Shown piece by piece: positions 1 through 6,240 of a stretch of 9,405 nucleotides of DNA (position 1 is the stretch's first letter; each line of letters starts with the position of its first letter). The DNA comes from RGIG8748 sp045576175 (GTDB lineage Bacteria; Bacillota; Clostridia; UMGS1810): the NCBI GenBank assembly GCA_045576175.1, contig JAZNFW010000068.1, positions 1-9,405 of the forward strand, written 5' to 3'. The notes under the pieces are model-generated. The model did not search any database. It saw only the letters and a program-made list of their open reading frames with translations, and was not told where the DNA came from. The position numbers and the translations under genes are program-made.

Positions 1-47
1 CACAATAATAGTCTTTTCCCTGTAAAAATTCAGTATGATATAAATGT

Positions 48-53
48 GAAAGG
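48..53 (+). promoter_or_regulatory. Shine-Dalgarno-like site that argues for a TTG start of the antiporter
   Basis: AAAGGA ends directly against ATG 54, leaving no spacer, but lies 9 bases before an in-frame TTG at 63-65. Normal spacing therefore favours TTG 63, which would shorten the protein by three residues without touching the first membrane segment. No other ribosome binding site is visible upstream. Confidence 0.45.
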
Positions 54-1013
54 ATGATTATATTGCTAGTTCCGGTTTTACTCTTTATCGTAGGATTAAT
101 TCTGCTTATTAAAGGCGGAGATTGGTTTGTAGACGGTGCCACAGGATTGGCACATCGCTTCCGTATTCCCGAAATACTTATAGGAGCAACTGTTGTGTCT
201 ATAGGAACAACACTTCCGGAGGTAATGGTTTCGGCAGGGGCGGCTTTTTCCGGCCACAGCGAAATCGCATATGGTAATGCAATAGGCTCTATCATATGCA
301 ACACATCGCTTATTGCGGCTATTACCATAGCTATCAAACCGGCAAAGATAGAGAGAAAACCGCTTGTACTTCCTGTAATATTTTTCTTTGTTGCAGCTGT
401 GTTTTATGCTCTTGTTGCATATGTCAGCGGCACATTTTCAAGACTTGTGGGTGCTATACTCGTAGTGCTTTTTGCAGTTTATATGACACTTTCTACTATT
501 CAGGCAAAGAAAAGCATAAGTGGCACTACTTCAAAAGAAGAAAACGACAAATCAGCTGATAAAGGCTCTTTATACAAGGATCTGGCACTTCTTGTTATAG
601 GTGCGGCAGTAATAGCTGTGGGTGCAGATCTTCTTGTGGACAATGGTACTATTATCGCCAAGGAGCTCGGCGTTCCCGAAACAGTTATTGCACTCACTTT
701 TGTGGCGCTTGGAACATCTCTTCCCGAGCTTGTTACAGCCATAACCTCTCTTGTAAAGGGCCACGGTGCGTTGTCGCTTGGAAATATAATTGGAGCCAAC
801 CTGTTTAATCTTGTTCTCGTAAGCGGTGTAGCTACTGTTATCCGCCCCTTTGATGTACCCAATATGACATCTCTTGTAGTGGATATACCTGTTATGTTTG
901 CGGTTATGATGCTCATGGTTATTCCGTCTTTAATTCGCGGTAAGCTTTCCAGAGTTCAGGGAATACTTCTTCTTGCAATATACACAGTTTTCTGCATCTT
1001 CCAGTTTGTTTGA
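54..1013 (+). CDS. Calcium/sodium antiporter, CaCA family (YrbG-like)
   Basis: Predicted inner-membrane exchanger of about 319 residues that would move Ca2+ against Na+ (or H+). The protein is two inverted halves joined by a short charged loop (about residues 150-175, rich in K/E/D). Each half carries the family's alpha repeat: GTTLPE at 51-56 with GNAIGSIICN at 74-83, and GTSLPE at 220-225 with GNIIGANLFN at 243-252. The acidic residues E56 and E225 are the expected ion ligands. About ten hydrophobic segments are visible and the length is normal for the bacterial family. The last residue of the second repeat is Asn252 where K+-dependent exchangers have Asp, which hints at K+ independence (inference). 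Start: ATG 54 abuts the only Shine-Dalgarno-like run (AAAGGA, 48-53). TTG at 63 (codon 4) is 9 bases downstream of it and may be the true start. It is unrelated in function to smc downstream, and a terminator-like hairpin follows. Family assignment is firm; the transported ion is inferred. Confidence 0.93.
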   Translation: MIILLVPVLLFIVGLILLIKGGDWFVDGATGLAHRFRIPEILIGATVVSIGTTLPEVMVSAGAAFSGHSEIAYGNAIGSIICNTSLIAAITIAIKPAKIERKPLVLPVIFFFVAAVFYALVAYVSGTFSRLVGAILVVLFAVYMTLSTIQAKKSISGTTSKEENDKSADKGSLYKDLALLVIGAAVIAVGADLLVDNGTIIAKELGVPETVIALTFVALGTSLPELVTAITSLVKGHGALSLGNIIGANLFNLVLVSGVATVIRPFDVPNMTSLVVDIPVMFAVMMLMVIPSLIRGKLSRVQGILLLAIYTVFCIFQFV

Positions 1014-1040
1014 TAAGGGCGATTTGATAATAAAAAACAC

Positions 1041-1069
1041 TTGAAAAAATCCCCGAAATGTTATATGAT
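1041..1069 (+). promoter_or_regulatory. Sigma-A-like promoter upstream of smc
   Basis: TTGAAA at 1041-1046 and TATGAT at 1064-1069 are separated by exactly 17 bases. Each hexamer matches the consensus at five of six positions. An A-rich stretch (about 1028-1038) precedes the -35, resembling an UP element. The expected start of transcription is near 1076, at the beginning of a long hairpin. The promoter would drive smc-ftsY. Confidence 0.65.
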
Positions 1070-1074
1070 AATAT

Positions 1075-1119
1075 AGGTGGCATGTACTGTAGGTTGTTGT
1101 CCTCCGGTATGTGCCATTT
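1075..1119 (+). terminator. Long terminator-like hairpin in the antiporter-smc gap
   Basis: Bases 1075-1087 pair with 1107-1119 over 13 positions, with four G-T wobbles and no mismatch. The core is GGCATGTAC (1079-1087) against GTATGTGCC (1107-1115). Inside, AGG (1091-1093) can pair with CCT (1101-1103), extending the helix to a 7-base loop. The T-rich run TTTGTTTT (1117-1124) overlaps and follows the 3' arm, as in an intrinsic terminator. It could end the antiporter transcript. It also begins almost at the predicted smc transcription start, so it could instead be a 5' leader structure or attenuator. The pairing is read from the sequence; the role is inferred. Confidence 0.55.
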
Positions 1120-1138
1120 GTTTTACAAACGATTATAT

Positions 1139-1161
1139 AAGCACAACATATTTTTGTGCTT
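1139..1161 (+). promoter_or_regulatory. Small hairpin just upstream of the smc ribosome binding site
   Basis: GCACAA (1141-1146) pairs with TTGTGC (1154-1159) across a 7-base loop, and two flanking A-T pairs extend the stem. It is followed by TTTATTA, then the Shine-Dalgarno sequence six bases on. It could stabilise the mRNA 5' region, modulate smc translation or be a weak terminator. A stem this short could also be chance. Confidence 0.35.
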
Positions 1162-1167
1162 TATTAT

Positions 1168-1173
1168 GAGGTG
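1168..1173 (+). promoter_or_regulatory. Ribosome binding site fixing the GTG start of smc
   Basis: GAGGTG lies 5 bases before GTG 1179. The ATG at 1166-1168 overlaps this site and is out of frame, so GTG 1179 is the only sensible start. It gives the family-typical N-terminus MYLKSIKMQGFKSF. Confidence 0.8.
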
Positions 1174-1178
1174 TTTTT

Positions 1179-4100
1179 GTGTATTTAAAGAGTATCAAAA
1201 TGCAGGGCTTTAAGTCCTTTGCAGACAAAATTGATCTTGAATTCGGTCAGGGTATAACTGCTATTGTAGGCCCCAACGGAAGCGGAAAGAGTAATGTTTC
1301 TGATGCCATCCGCTGGGTACTTGGCGAGCAAAGTGCCAAGAGCCTCAGAGGCAGCAAGATGGAGGATGTTATTTTTGCGGGAACGCAGAAAAGAAGTCCT
1401 CAGGGCTTTGCTCAGGTTACTATTACCTTAGACAATTCCGATGAGTTGTTTAATGTAGATCAAAAGGAATTAAAGGTCACAAGGCGTGTTACCCGAAGCG
1501 GCGAGAGTGACTACTATATAAATGACGCACCCTGCAGACTCAAGGATGTCCATGAGCTTTTTATGGACACAGGTCTTGGCAAGGAGGGTTATTCCGTCAT
1601 TGGTCAGGGTAAGATTGACCAGATTCTGTCCTCCAAGGCAGATGAGAGAAGACACATTTTCGAGGAAGCCTCGGGGATAACCAAATACAAATATCGCAAG
1701 CTGGAATCCGAAAAAAAGCTTTTGCAAACAGACGAAAACCTCATAAGAATAAAAGATATATTGGTAAATCTTGAAGAGAGAGTTGAGCCTCTTCGTATTC
1801 AATCCGAAAAAGCAAAGAAATATCTGGATTTGAGAGAGGTGTTAAAGAACCTTGATATCAATATTGCAATACGCAATATCGATAAGCAAAGACAAAACCT
1901 CGAAGAAGGTAAAAAGAAATTTACAGATACATACAGTCAGCTCACAGATGAGAAGCTTCGTCTGGACCTTATAAGCGAGCAGATAAGTGCCAAGGCAGAC
2001 CAATTAAGCGAGGTAAACGAAGAAATCAATCAGCTAAAGGAACAGAGCTTTGCACTTGAAAAGGAAAACGAAAACATCCGCGGAAAGATAGAGATACTTA
2101 AAAACGATATCAAAAACAACTCCGAAAATGCTGTCCGTTGGAAATCGGACGCAGGCATTATAGAAGAAAAGCTATCCCTTGCGGATGTGAGCATAAAAAA
2201 CAGCGAGGATGCTATATCCGAGAGCGAAAAGCTAAAAGCCTCTCTGGAAGAAAAGCTTGGCGAATGCGACAAAAAAATAGCTCTTTATGATGCACAAATA
2301 GAAGAAAAACACACGCAGGCTGATGGGTACAAGTCAGAAATTGTAAGTATGTTAAACGAAATTTCTGCACTTAAGGCAAGAATATCCGGTCTTGAGCTTC
2401 TTTGCAAAAATTTCGATGACAGAAAGTCTGCTCTCGAGGACGAGCTTTTGGAAAAGACCAAGGCAAAAGAGGAAAACGAGAGCCTTCTTTCAAATGCAGA
2501 AAAGGACCTTTCTGATAACAATAACAAAAAACAAAATGCTCTTAATAAAATGGAGGAGCTAAAAAAAGAATACTTTGCATCAAGAGAAAATCTTGAGAAA
2601 TCAAAACAGCTTCAAAACGAAAAGGTTACCGAACTAAACGGCAAGATCTCGAGAATAAGCCTTTTGGAAGATCTGGAAAAGGATATGGACGGCTATTCAA
2701 AAGGCGTCAAAAACATACTTTCGCAAAACATAAAAGGTGTGCACGGACTCGTCTCTAAGCTTTTAAGTGTTGAAGATAAGTATGTAACTGCAGTTGAAAT
2801 TGCTCTTGGAAATATGATTCAGAACATCGTAGTAGAGGATGAAGACTGTGCAAAGGTGTGCATAGAGGAGCTAAAGGGTAGAAAGGGCGGAAGAGCCACA
2901 TTTCTTCCCATAAGCTCCGTAAAGGGCGATCTTCTTAAAAACCCACCCGTATCCGATAAGGGTTACATAGGTCTTGCAAACGAGCTTATAACTTTTGACG
3001 AGGTGTATACATCAATATTTGCAAGTCTTCTGGGAAGATGCGTGGTTGTAGACAACATAGATAACGCCGTAAAAATGGCAAAGAAAAACGGCTACAAATT
3101 TAAAATCGTAACTTTAGACGGTCAGCTTATAAATGCAGGCGGTTCTATCACAGGCGGAAGCTTTTCCAAGAATCAGAGTCTTCTCGGCCGTTCCAAAGAA
3201 ATAGAAAGACTTACACTGGAGACCAAGAAACTGCAAAAGACAGTTGATGATAACGACGAGGCTATTGCCCAATTGAAGCAGAAGATAGATGGTATGGCAC
3301 AAACCAAGGCATCTTTGGAAGATGAGATAAATTCTTGCGAGCGTGAAAAGGTGCGTCTTGATGCTCAATGTGGAAACATAAGCCGAATTCTCGACGAATT
3401 AAATCACGCAATTTCTGTAATAACAAACGAAAACGGCGATATATTAAAGAGCATTTCCGATGTGGAAGAAGAGAGAATAAGTCTTGGCAAAAAAATATCC
3501 GAAAACGAAGAAGGCATAAAAGAGCTTCGTGCAAAATCGGACGAGATTGCCTATGAAGAAGAAAAGATTGCAGGGGAAAGAGATGCTTTCCAGGAGAGTA
3601 TTCTTTCCGACAGAATCAGCCTTAGCACAGTAGATAAGGATATCGAGGCTGCCCACGCGGCAATATATTCTATGAGTGCAAACAAGAATTCTCTTTCTAT
3701 GGAGCTTTCCTTAAAAAATAACGATATTCAAAACATATTTGCAATCAACGAAAAGCTCGAAAAGGATATCAGTACGCTCGAAGGAAACATCACCACCAAT
3801 ATAGAAATAATGGGCGAAATAGCCAAGAAGATAATTGACACCCAGAAGGGCTATGAGAGTGATGCAAATAAGCTTAAAAATATACAGAATTCTTTAAAAG
3901 AGCAAAACGAAACCATTTATCTTCTTCAGCAGGAATCAGCCAGACTGGAAGCTAAAAACTCCAGAATAGAGGCAGATGTGGAGAATGTTATAAATAAGCT
4001 CTGGGATGAATATGAGCTTACATATAACATAGCTCTCGAATACAAAAAGGCAGATTTTGATGTGAACTCTGCACAAAAGGAAGCATCTTCTTTAAGAAGT

Positions 4101-4724
4101 CAGATAAAGGCTCTTGGCAATATCAATATAGATGCCATAGAGGAATACAAAGAGGTTAAGGAAAAATTTGATTTCTTAAGTTCTCAGAAAGCAGATCTCG
4201 ACGAGACCAAACTCAAGCTTGAAGATATAATAAAAAATATGGAAAGCGTAATGACCGAAAAGTTTATGGAAAACTTTGAAATCATTAAAGAGCGCTTTAA
4301 CAGTGTTTTCTATGAACTGTTTGGCGGCGGTGCGGGCAGACTTACTCTAACCGACCCCGACAATGTACTGGAAAGCGGCATAGAAATTGAGGTTCAGCCT
4401 CCGGGCAAGAAGCTCCAGAATATGATGGTGCTCTCCGGCGGAGAAAAAGCACTTTCTGCAATTGCACTTCTCTTTGCTGTTCTGGAAGTTCGCCCCACGC
4501 CGTTTTGCATACTCGATGAGGTTGAGGCGGCACTCGACGAGAATAATGTTTACCGCTTTGCAGATTATATAGGCAAGTATTCCAAGAAGACTCAGTTTAT
4601 AGTGGTAACTCACAGACGAGGAACTATGGAGGCTGCCGATATTATGTATGGTATAACAATGCAGGAAAAGGGTGTATCAAAGCTTCTCAAGCTTAAATTC
4701 GAAGATTTGGAGGACTACGAATAA
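1179..4724 (+). CDS. smc: Chromosome segregation/condensation ATPase SMC
   Basis: Structural maintenance of chromosomes protein, 1181 residues, the usual bacterial size. It dimerises and, with ScpA/ScpB (not in this window), loads onto DNA to compact and segregate the chromosome. Domains in order: N-terminal ATPase head with Walker A GPNGSGKSN (31-39), R57 in the arginine-finger region and Q-loop Q143; a first long coiled coil (about 165-505, rich in Lys/Glu); the hinge (about 515-665) with GVHG at 520-523 and the Gly-rich dimer motif GGSITGG at 654-660; a returning coiled coil (about 670-1010); and the C-terminal head with ABC signature LSGGEK (1085-1090), Walker B CILDE (1110-1114, catalytic E1114), D-loop ALD and H-loop H1145. 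All catalytic elements are present, so the gene looks intact. It starts with GTG. Its stop overlaps the ftsY ATG by one base (TAATG), which indicates translational coupling. The rnc gene, often found just upstream of smc, is not here. Confidence 0.98.
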   Translation: MYLKSIKMQGFKSFADKIDLEFGQGITAIVGPNGSGKSNVSDAIRWVLGEQSAKSLRGSKMEDVIFAGTQKRSPQGFAQVTITLDNSDELFNVDQKELKVTRRVTRSGESDYYINDAPCRLKDVHELFMDTGLGKEGYSVIGQGKIDQILSSKADERRHIFEEASGITKYKYRKLESEKKLLQTDENLIRIKDILVNLEERVEPLRIQSEKAKKYLDLREVLKNLDINIAIRNIDKQRQNLEEGKKKFTDTYSQLTDEKLRLDLISEQISAKADQLSEVNEEINQLKEQSFALEKENENIRGKIEILKNDIKNNSENAVRWKSDAGIIEEKLSLADVSIKNSEDAISESEKLKASLEEKLGECDKKIALYDAQIEEKHTQADGYKSEIVSMLNEISALKARISGLELLCKNFDDRKSALEDELLEKTKAKEENESLLSNAEKDLSDNNNKKQNALNKMEELKKEYFASRENLEKSKQLQNEKVTELNGKISRISLLEDLEKDMDGYSKGVKNILSQNIKGVHGLVSKLLSVEDKYVTAVEIALGNMIQNIVVEDEDCAKVCIEELKGRKGGRATFLPISSVKGDLLKNPPVSDKGYIGLANELITFDEVYTSIFASLLGRCVVVDNIDNAVKMAKKNGYKFKIVTLDGQLINAGGSITGGSFSKNQSLLGRSKEIERLTLETKKLQKTVDDNDEAIAQLKQKIDGMAQTKASLEDEINSCEREKVRLDAQCGNISRILDELNHAISVITNENGDILKSISDVEEERISLGKKISENEEGIKELRAKSDEIAYEEEKIAGERDAFQESILSDRISLSTVDKDIEAAHAAIYSMSANKNSLSMELSLKNNDIQNIFAINEKLEKDISTLEGNITTNIEIMGEIAKKIIDTQKGYESDANKLKNIQNSLKEQNETIYLLQQESARLEAKNSRIEADVENVINKLWDEYELTYNIALEYKKADFDVNSAQKEASSLRSQIKALGNINIDAIEEYKEVKEKFDFLSSQKADLDETKLKLEDIIKNMESVMTEKFMENFEIIKERFNSVFYELFGGGAGRLTLTDPDNVLESGIEIEVQPPGKKLQNMMVLSGGEKALSAIALLFAVLEVRPTPFCILDEVEAALDENNVYRFADYIGKYSKKTQFIVVTHRRGTMEAADIMYGITMQEKGVSKLLKLKFEDLEDYE

Positions 4725-5764
4725 TGTCTATATTCGACAAGTGGAAAAAAGCAAACAGTCAGAATAGTGATGATATAGGCGAGGCGTATACTGAACCCGA
4801 GGTTGCAGTTTCCGAAGAAATTACAGATGGGCCTTTAACCGATGGGGTGCAAAACAAAGGGATGTTTTCCAAGCTCAAAATAGGTCTTGGAAAAACCCGA
4901 AGCGCTCTTAACGAAAAGCTCGACAGTGTACTCAAGGTATTTAAAAAAATTGACGATGAGCTGTACGACGAGCTTGAGGAAGCTCTTATTATGGCAGATG
5001 TGGGTGTAGATACATCTCTTTATATAATCGATGAATTAAAGGCTAAGGTAAAGGAAAAGAAACTCACCGAATCAGATGAACTAAAAGCGGAAATATCCGA
5101 AATTATTGCCGATATTTTAGGCGCAAACAGCAGCGATATGGCGCTTACAACAAATCCGTCCGTAATACTTGTTATAGGTGTAAACGGAGTGGGCAAGACC
5201 ACATCCATAGGCAAGATGGCAGCAAGGTACATCGCACAGGGCAAATCCGTTATGCTCGGTGCGGCAGACACATTCCGTGCTGCGGCTATAGACCAGCTTA
5301 AAATTTGGGCAGACAGAGTGGGGGCAGATATCATAAAGCACGATGAAGGCTCCGACCCTGCCTCGGTTGTGTTCGACACTATATCTGCTGCCAAGGCAAA
5401 AAAGAGTGACATCATAATAATAGACACCGCAGGAAGACTCCACAACAAGAAAAATCTTATGGATGAGCTTTCTAAAATATCCAGAATTATAGACAGAGAG
5501 CTTCCCGGATGCTCCAGAGAGTCGCTTCTTGTATTGGATGCCACAACAGGACAGAACGCAGTCAATCAGGCAGAGCAGTTCAGCCAGAGTGCCGCAATAA
5601 CAGGCATCATACTAACCAAGCTCGACGGAAGTGCCAAGGGCGGAATTGTGCTTGCAATAGCTCACGAGCATTCCATTCCTGTTAAGTTTGTGGGAGTGGG
5701 CGAGGGTATGGACGATTTGCAGACATTCGATGCTTTTGAGTTTGCAAAATCTATGATTGATTAA
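4724..5764 (+). CDS. ftsY: Signal recognition particle receptor FtsY
   Basis: SRP receptor GTPase, 346 residues. It docks Ffh-ribosome-nascent-chain complexes at the membrane and hands them to SecYEG. Visible order: a short acidic N-terminal A region (about 1-50), an amphipathic stretch beginning MFSKLKIGLGKTR that probably touches lipid, the helical N domain (about 60-140), then the Ras-like G domain. GTPase motifs are G1 GVNGVGKTT (152-160), DTFRAAA (182-188, the SRP-specific insertion box region), DTAGR (234-238) and TKLDG (298-302). The closing GVGEGMDDLQTF motif is typical of the family. No transmembrane segment is seen, as expected for a peripheral membrane protein. The start codon overlaps the smc stop by one base, and GGAGG (4709-4713) lies 10 bases upstream inside the end of smc. 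The partner Ffh is encoded two genes downstream. Confidence 0.98.
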   Translation: MSIFDKWKKANSQNSDDIGEAYTEPEVAVSEEITDGPLTDGVQNKGMFSKLKIGLGKTRSALNEKLDSVLKVFKKIDDELYDELEEALIMADVGVDTSLYIIDELKAKVKEKKLTESDELKAEISEIIADILGANSSDMALTTNPSVILVIGVNGVGKTTSIGKMAARYIAQGKSVMLGAADTFRAAAIDQLKIWADRVGADIIKHDEGSDPASVVFDTISAAKAKKSDIIIIDTAGRLHNKKNLMDELSKISRIIDRELPGCSRESLLVLDATTGQNAVNQAEQFSQSAAITGIILTKLDGSAKGGIVLAIAHEHSIPVKFVGVGEGMDDLQTFDAFEFAKSMID

Positions 5765-5790
5765 AATAATAGAAAAATACGAAAAAAGAC

Positions 5791-5819
5791 TTGACTTTAT
5801 AAGCAAAGTGTATTACAAT
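5791..5819 (+). promoter_or_regulatory. Strong sigma-A-like promoter for ylxM-ffh and downstream genes
   Basis: TTGACT (5791-5796) and TACAAT (5814-5819) are separated by 17 bases, each matching five of six consensus bases. The upstream 5763-5789 stretch is almost entirely A with a few other bases, like an UP element. Transcription should begin near 5826, giving a leader of about 57 bases before the ylxM start. This is the most convincing promoter in the window. Confidence 0.75.
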
Positions 5820-5833
5820 ATGTAAAGTGATTT

Positions 5834-5855
5834 GCTTGACAGTCAAGTTTTTTTT
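5834..5855 (+). terminator. Short palindrome followed by eight Ts: attenuator, terminator or operator
   Basis: CTTGA (5835-5839) pairs with TCAAG (5843-5847) around a 3-base loop, with one possible G-T pair outside, and eight Ts follow directly (5848-5855). As DNA it is the perfect 13-base palindrome CTTGACAGTCAAG centred on one A. It lies between the predicted transcription start and the ylxM start codon. It could terminate ftsY read-through, attenuate the ylxM transcript or serve as a protein operator. The stem is short, so termination would be inefficient. Confidence 0.4.
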
Positions 5856-5863
5856 CTTGACAG
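5856..5863 (+). repeat. Second copy of CTTGACAG, direct repeat of 5835-5842
   Basis: The eight bases CTTGACAG occur at 5835-5842 and again at 5856-5863, 21 bases apart, about two helical turns. CTTGAC also covers the start of the -35 box (5790-5795), and its inverted form GTCAAG lies at 5842-5847. The copy at 5856-5861 can pair with 5842-5847 across the T tract, competing with the terminator-like hairpin. Confidence 0.5.
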
Positions 5864-5868
5864 AGGAG

Positions 5869-5873
5869 AGGAG
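5869..5873 (+). promoter_or_regulatory. Ribosome binding site fixing the TTG start of ylxM
   Basis: AGGAG (within GAGAGGAGTG) lies 9 bases before TTG 5883. The next in-frame ATG (5910) is nine codons later, has no such site and would remove the first part of the conserved N-terminal helix. TTG is therefore preferred. Confidence 0.7.
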
Positions 5874-5882
5874 TGCTGAAAT

Positions 5883-6221
5883 TTGAAGGATTTTAATGTA
5901 TCGCTTCTTATGGATTTTTACGGTAACCTTCTTCCCGAAAAGCAACGCGATATGCTTGAGCAGTACTATGGAGAGGATTTGTCCTTGTCCGAGATTGCTC
6001 AAAATAGCGGCATTACCCGTCAGGGAGTTCACGATAGTATTAAGCGTGCCGCAAATGAGCTTGAACGATATGAGCAAAAGCTCGGTCTTATATTAAGATT
6101 TTCCGATATCACCGATGCTGCGAACAAAATCAAGGCTCTGTTAAATGACAATCTGGATAAAAACGATAGTTTGTATCTCAAAGTTACTTCGCTTTTGGAT
6201 ACCATTATAGACGAAGCATAG
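5883..6221 (+). CDS. ylxM: YlxM, helix-turn-helix protein associated with the SRP
   Basis: Small Firmicutes protein, 112 residues, of the UPF0122/YlxM family. The family is encoded next to ffh and is reported to bind the SRP and tune its GTPase cycle; it also resembles sigma-factor region 4. Seen here: the typical opening LLMDFYGNLLPEKQ (8-21), an acidic linker, and a helix-turn-helix-like stretch LSEIAQNSGITRQGVHDSIKR (39-59), then a charged helix ending in an ERYEQKL motif typical of the family. It starts with TTG, supported by an AGGAG site. It is the first gene after the promoter at 5791-5819 and ends 19 bases before ffh, so the two are co-transcribed. No transmembrane segment or catalytic motif is visible. 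Family call is strong; the exact role is known only from a few relatives. Confidence 0.93.
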   Translation: MKDFNVSLLMDFYGNLLPEKQRDMLEQYYGEDLSLSEIAQNSGITRQGVHDSIKRAANELERYEQKLGLILRFSDITDAANKIKALLNDNLDKNDSLYLKVTSLLDTIIDEA

Positions 6222-6224
6222 TGT

Positions 6225-6233
6225 AAAGGAGGG
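6225..6233 (+). promoter_or_regulatory. Near-perfect ribosome binding site fixing the TTG start of ffh
   Basis: AAAGGAGGG lies 7 bases before TTG 6241. It is a near-complete match to the 16S rRNA 3' end and compensates for the weak start codon. The resulting N-terminus MAFENLSEKLQ is typical of Ffh. Confidence 0.8.
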
Positions 6234-6240
6234 TAAACCC

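Noticed and set aside
11..39. Possible promoter before the antiporter (TATGAT at 34-39)
   Set aside because: The -35 position (GTCTTT) does not match consensus, and the start of transcription (about 46) would fall at the ribosome binding site, leaving almost no leader. The real promoter is probably upstream of the window.
500..916. 138-codon open frame on the minus strand inside the antiporter gene
   Set aside because: It is antisense to a clear membrane protein with both alpha repeats. The Thr/Arg/Ser-rich product has no family resemblance.
1014..1178. A riboswitch, T-box or SRP RNA gene in the largest gaps (also 5765-5882)
   Set aside because: Both gaps are too short for a T-box, none of the conserved SRP RNA tetraloop/Alu features is visible, and only simple hairpins are found.
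5020..5565. 181-codon open frame on the minus strand inside ftsY
   Set aside because: It lies fully within ftsY, whose GTPase motifs are intact. The translation is Ser/Ile-rich low-complexity text with no recognisable domain, and no ribosome binding site supports it.
5836..5862. Two perfect TTGACA hexamers (5836-5841 and 5857-5862) as extra -35 boxes
   Set aside because: Neither has a recognisable -10 at 16-18 bases downstream. The second would place its start inside ylxM. They are better explained as parts of the CTTGACAG repeat.
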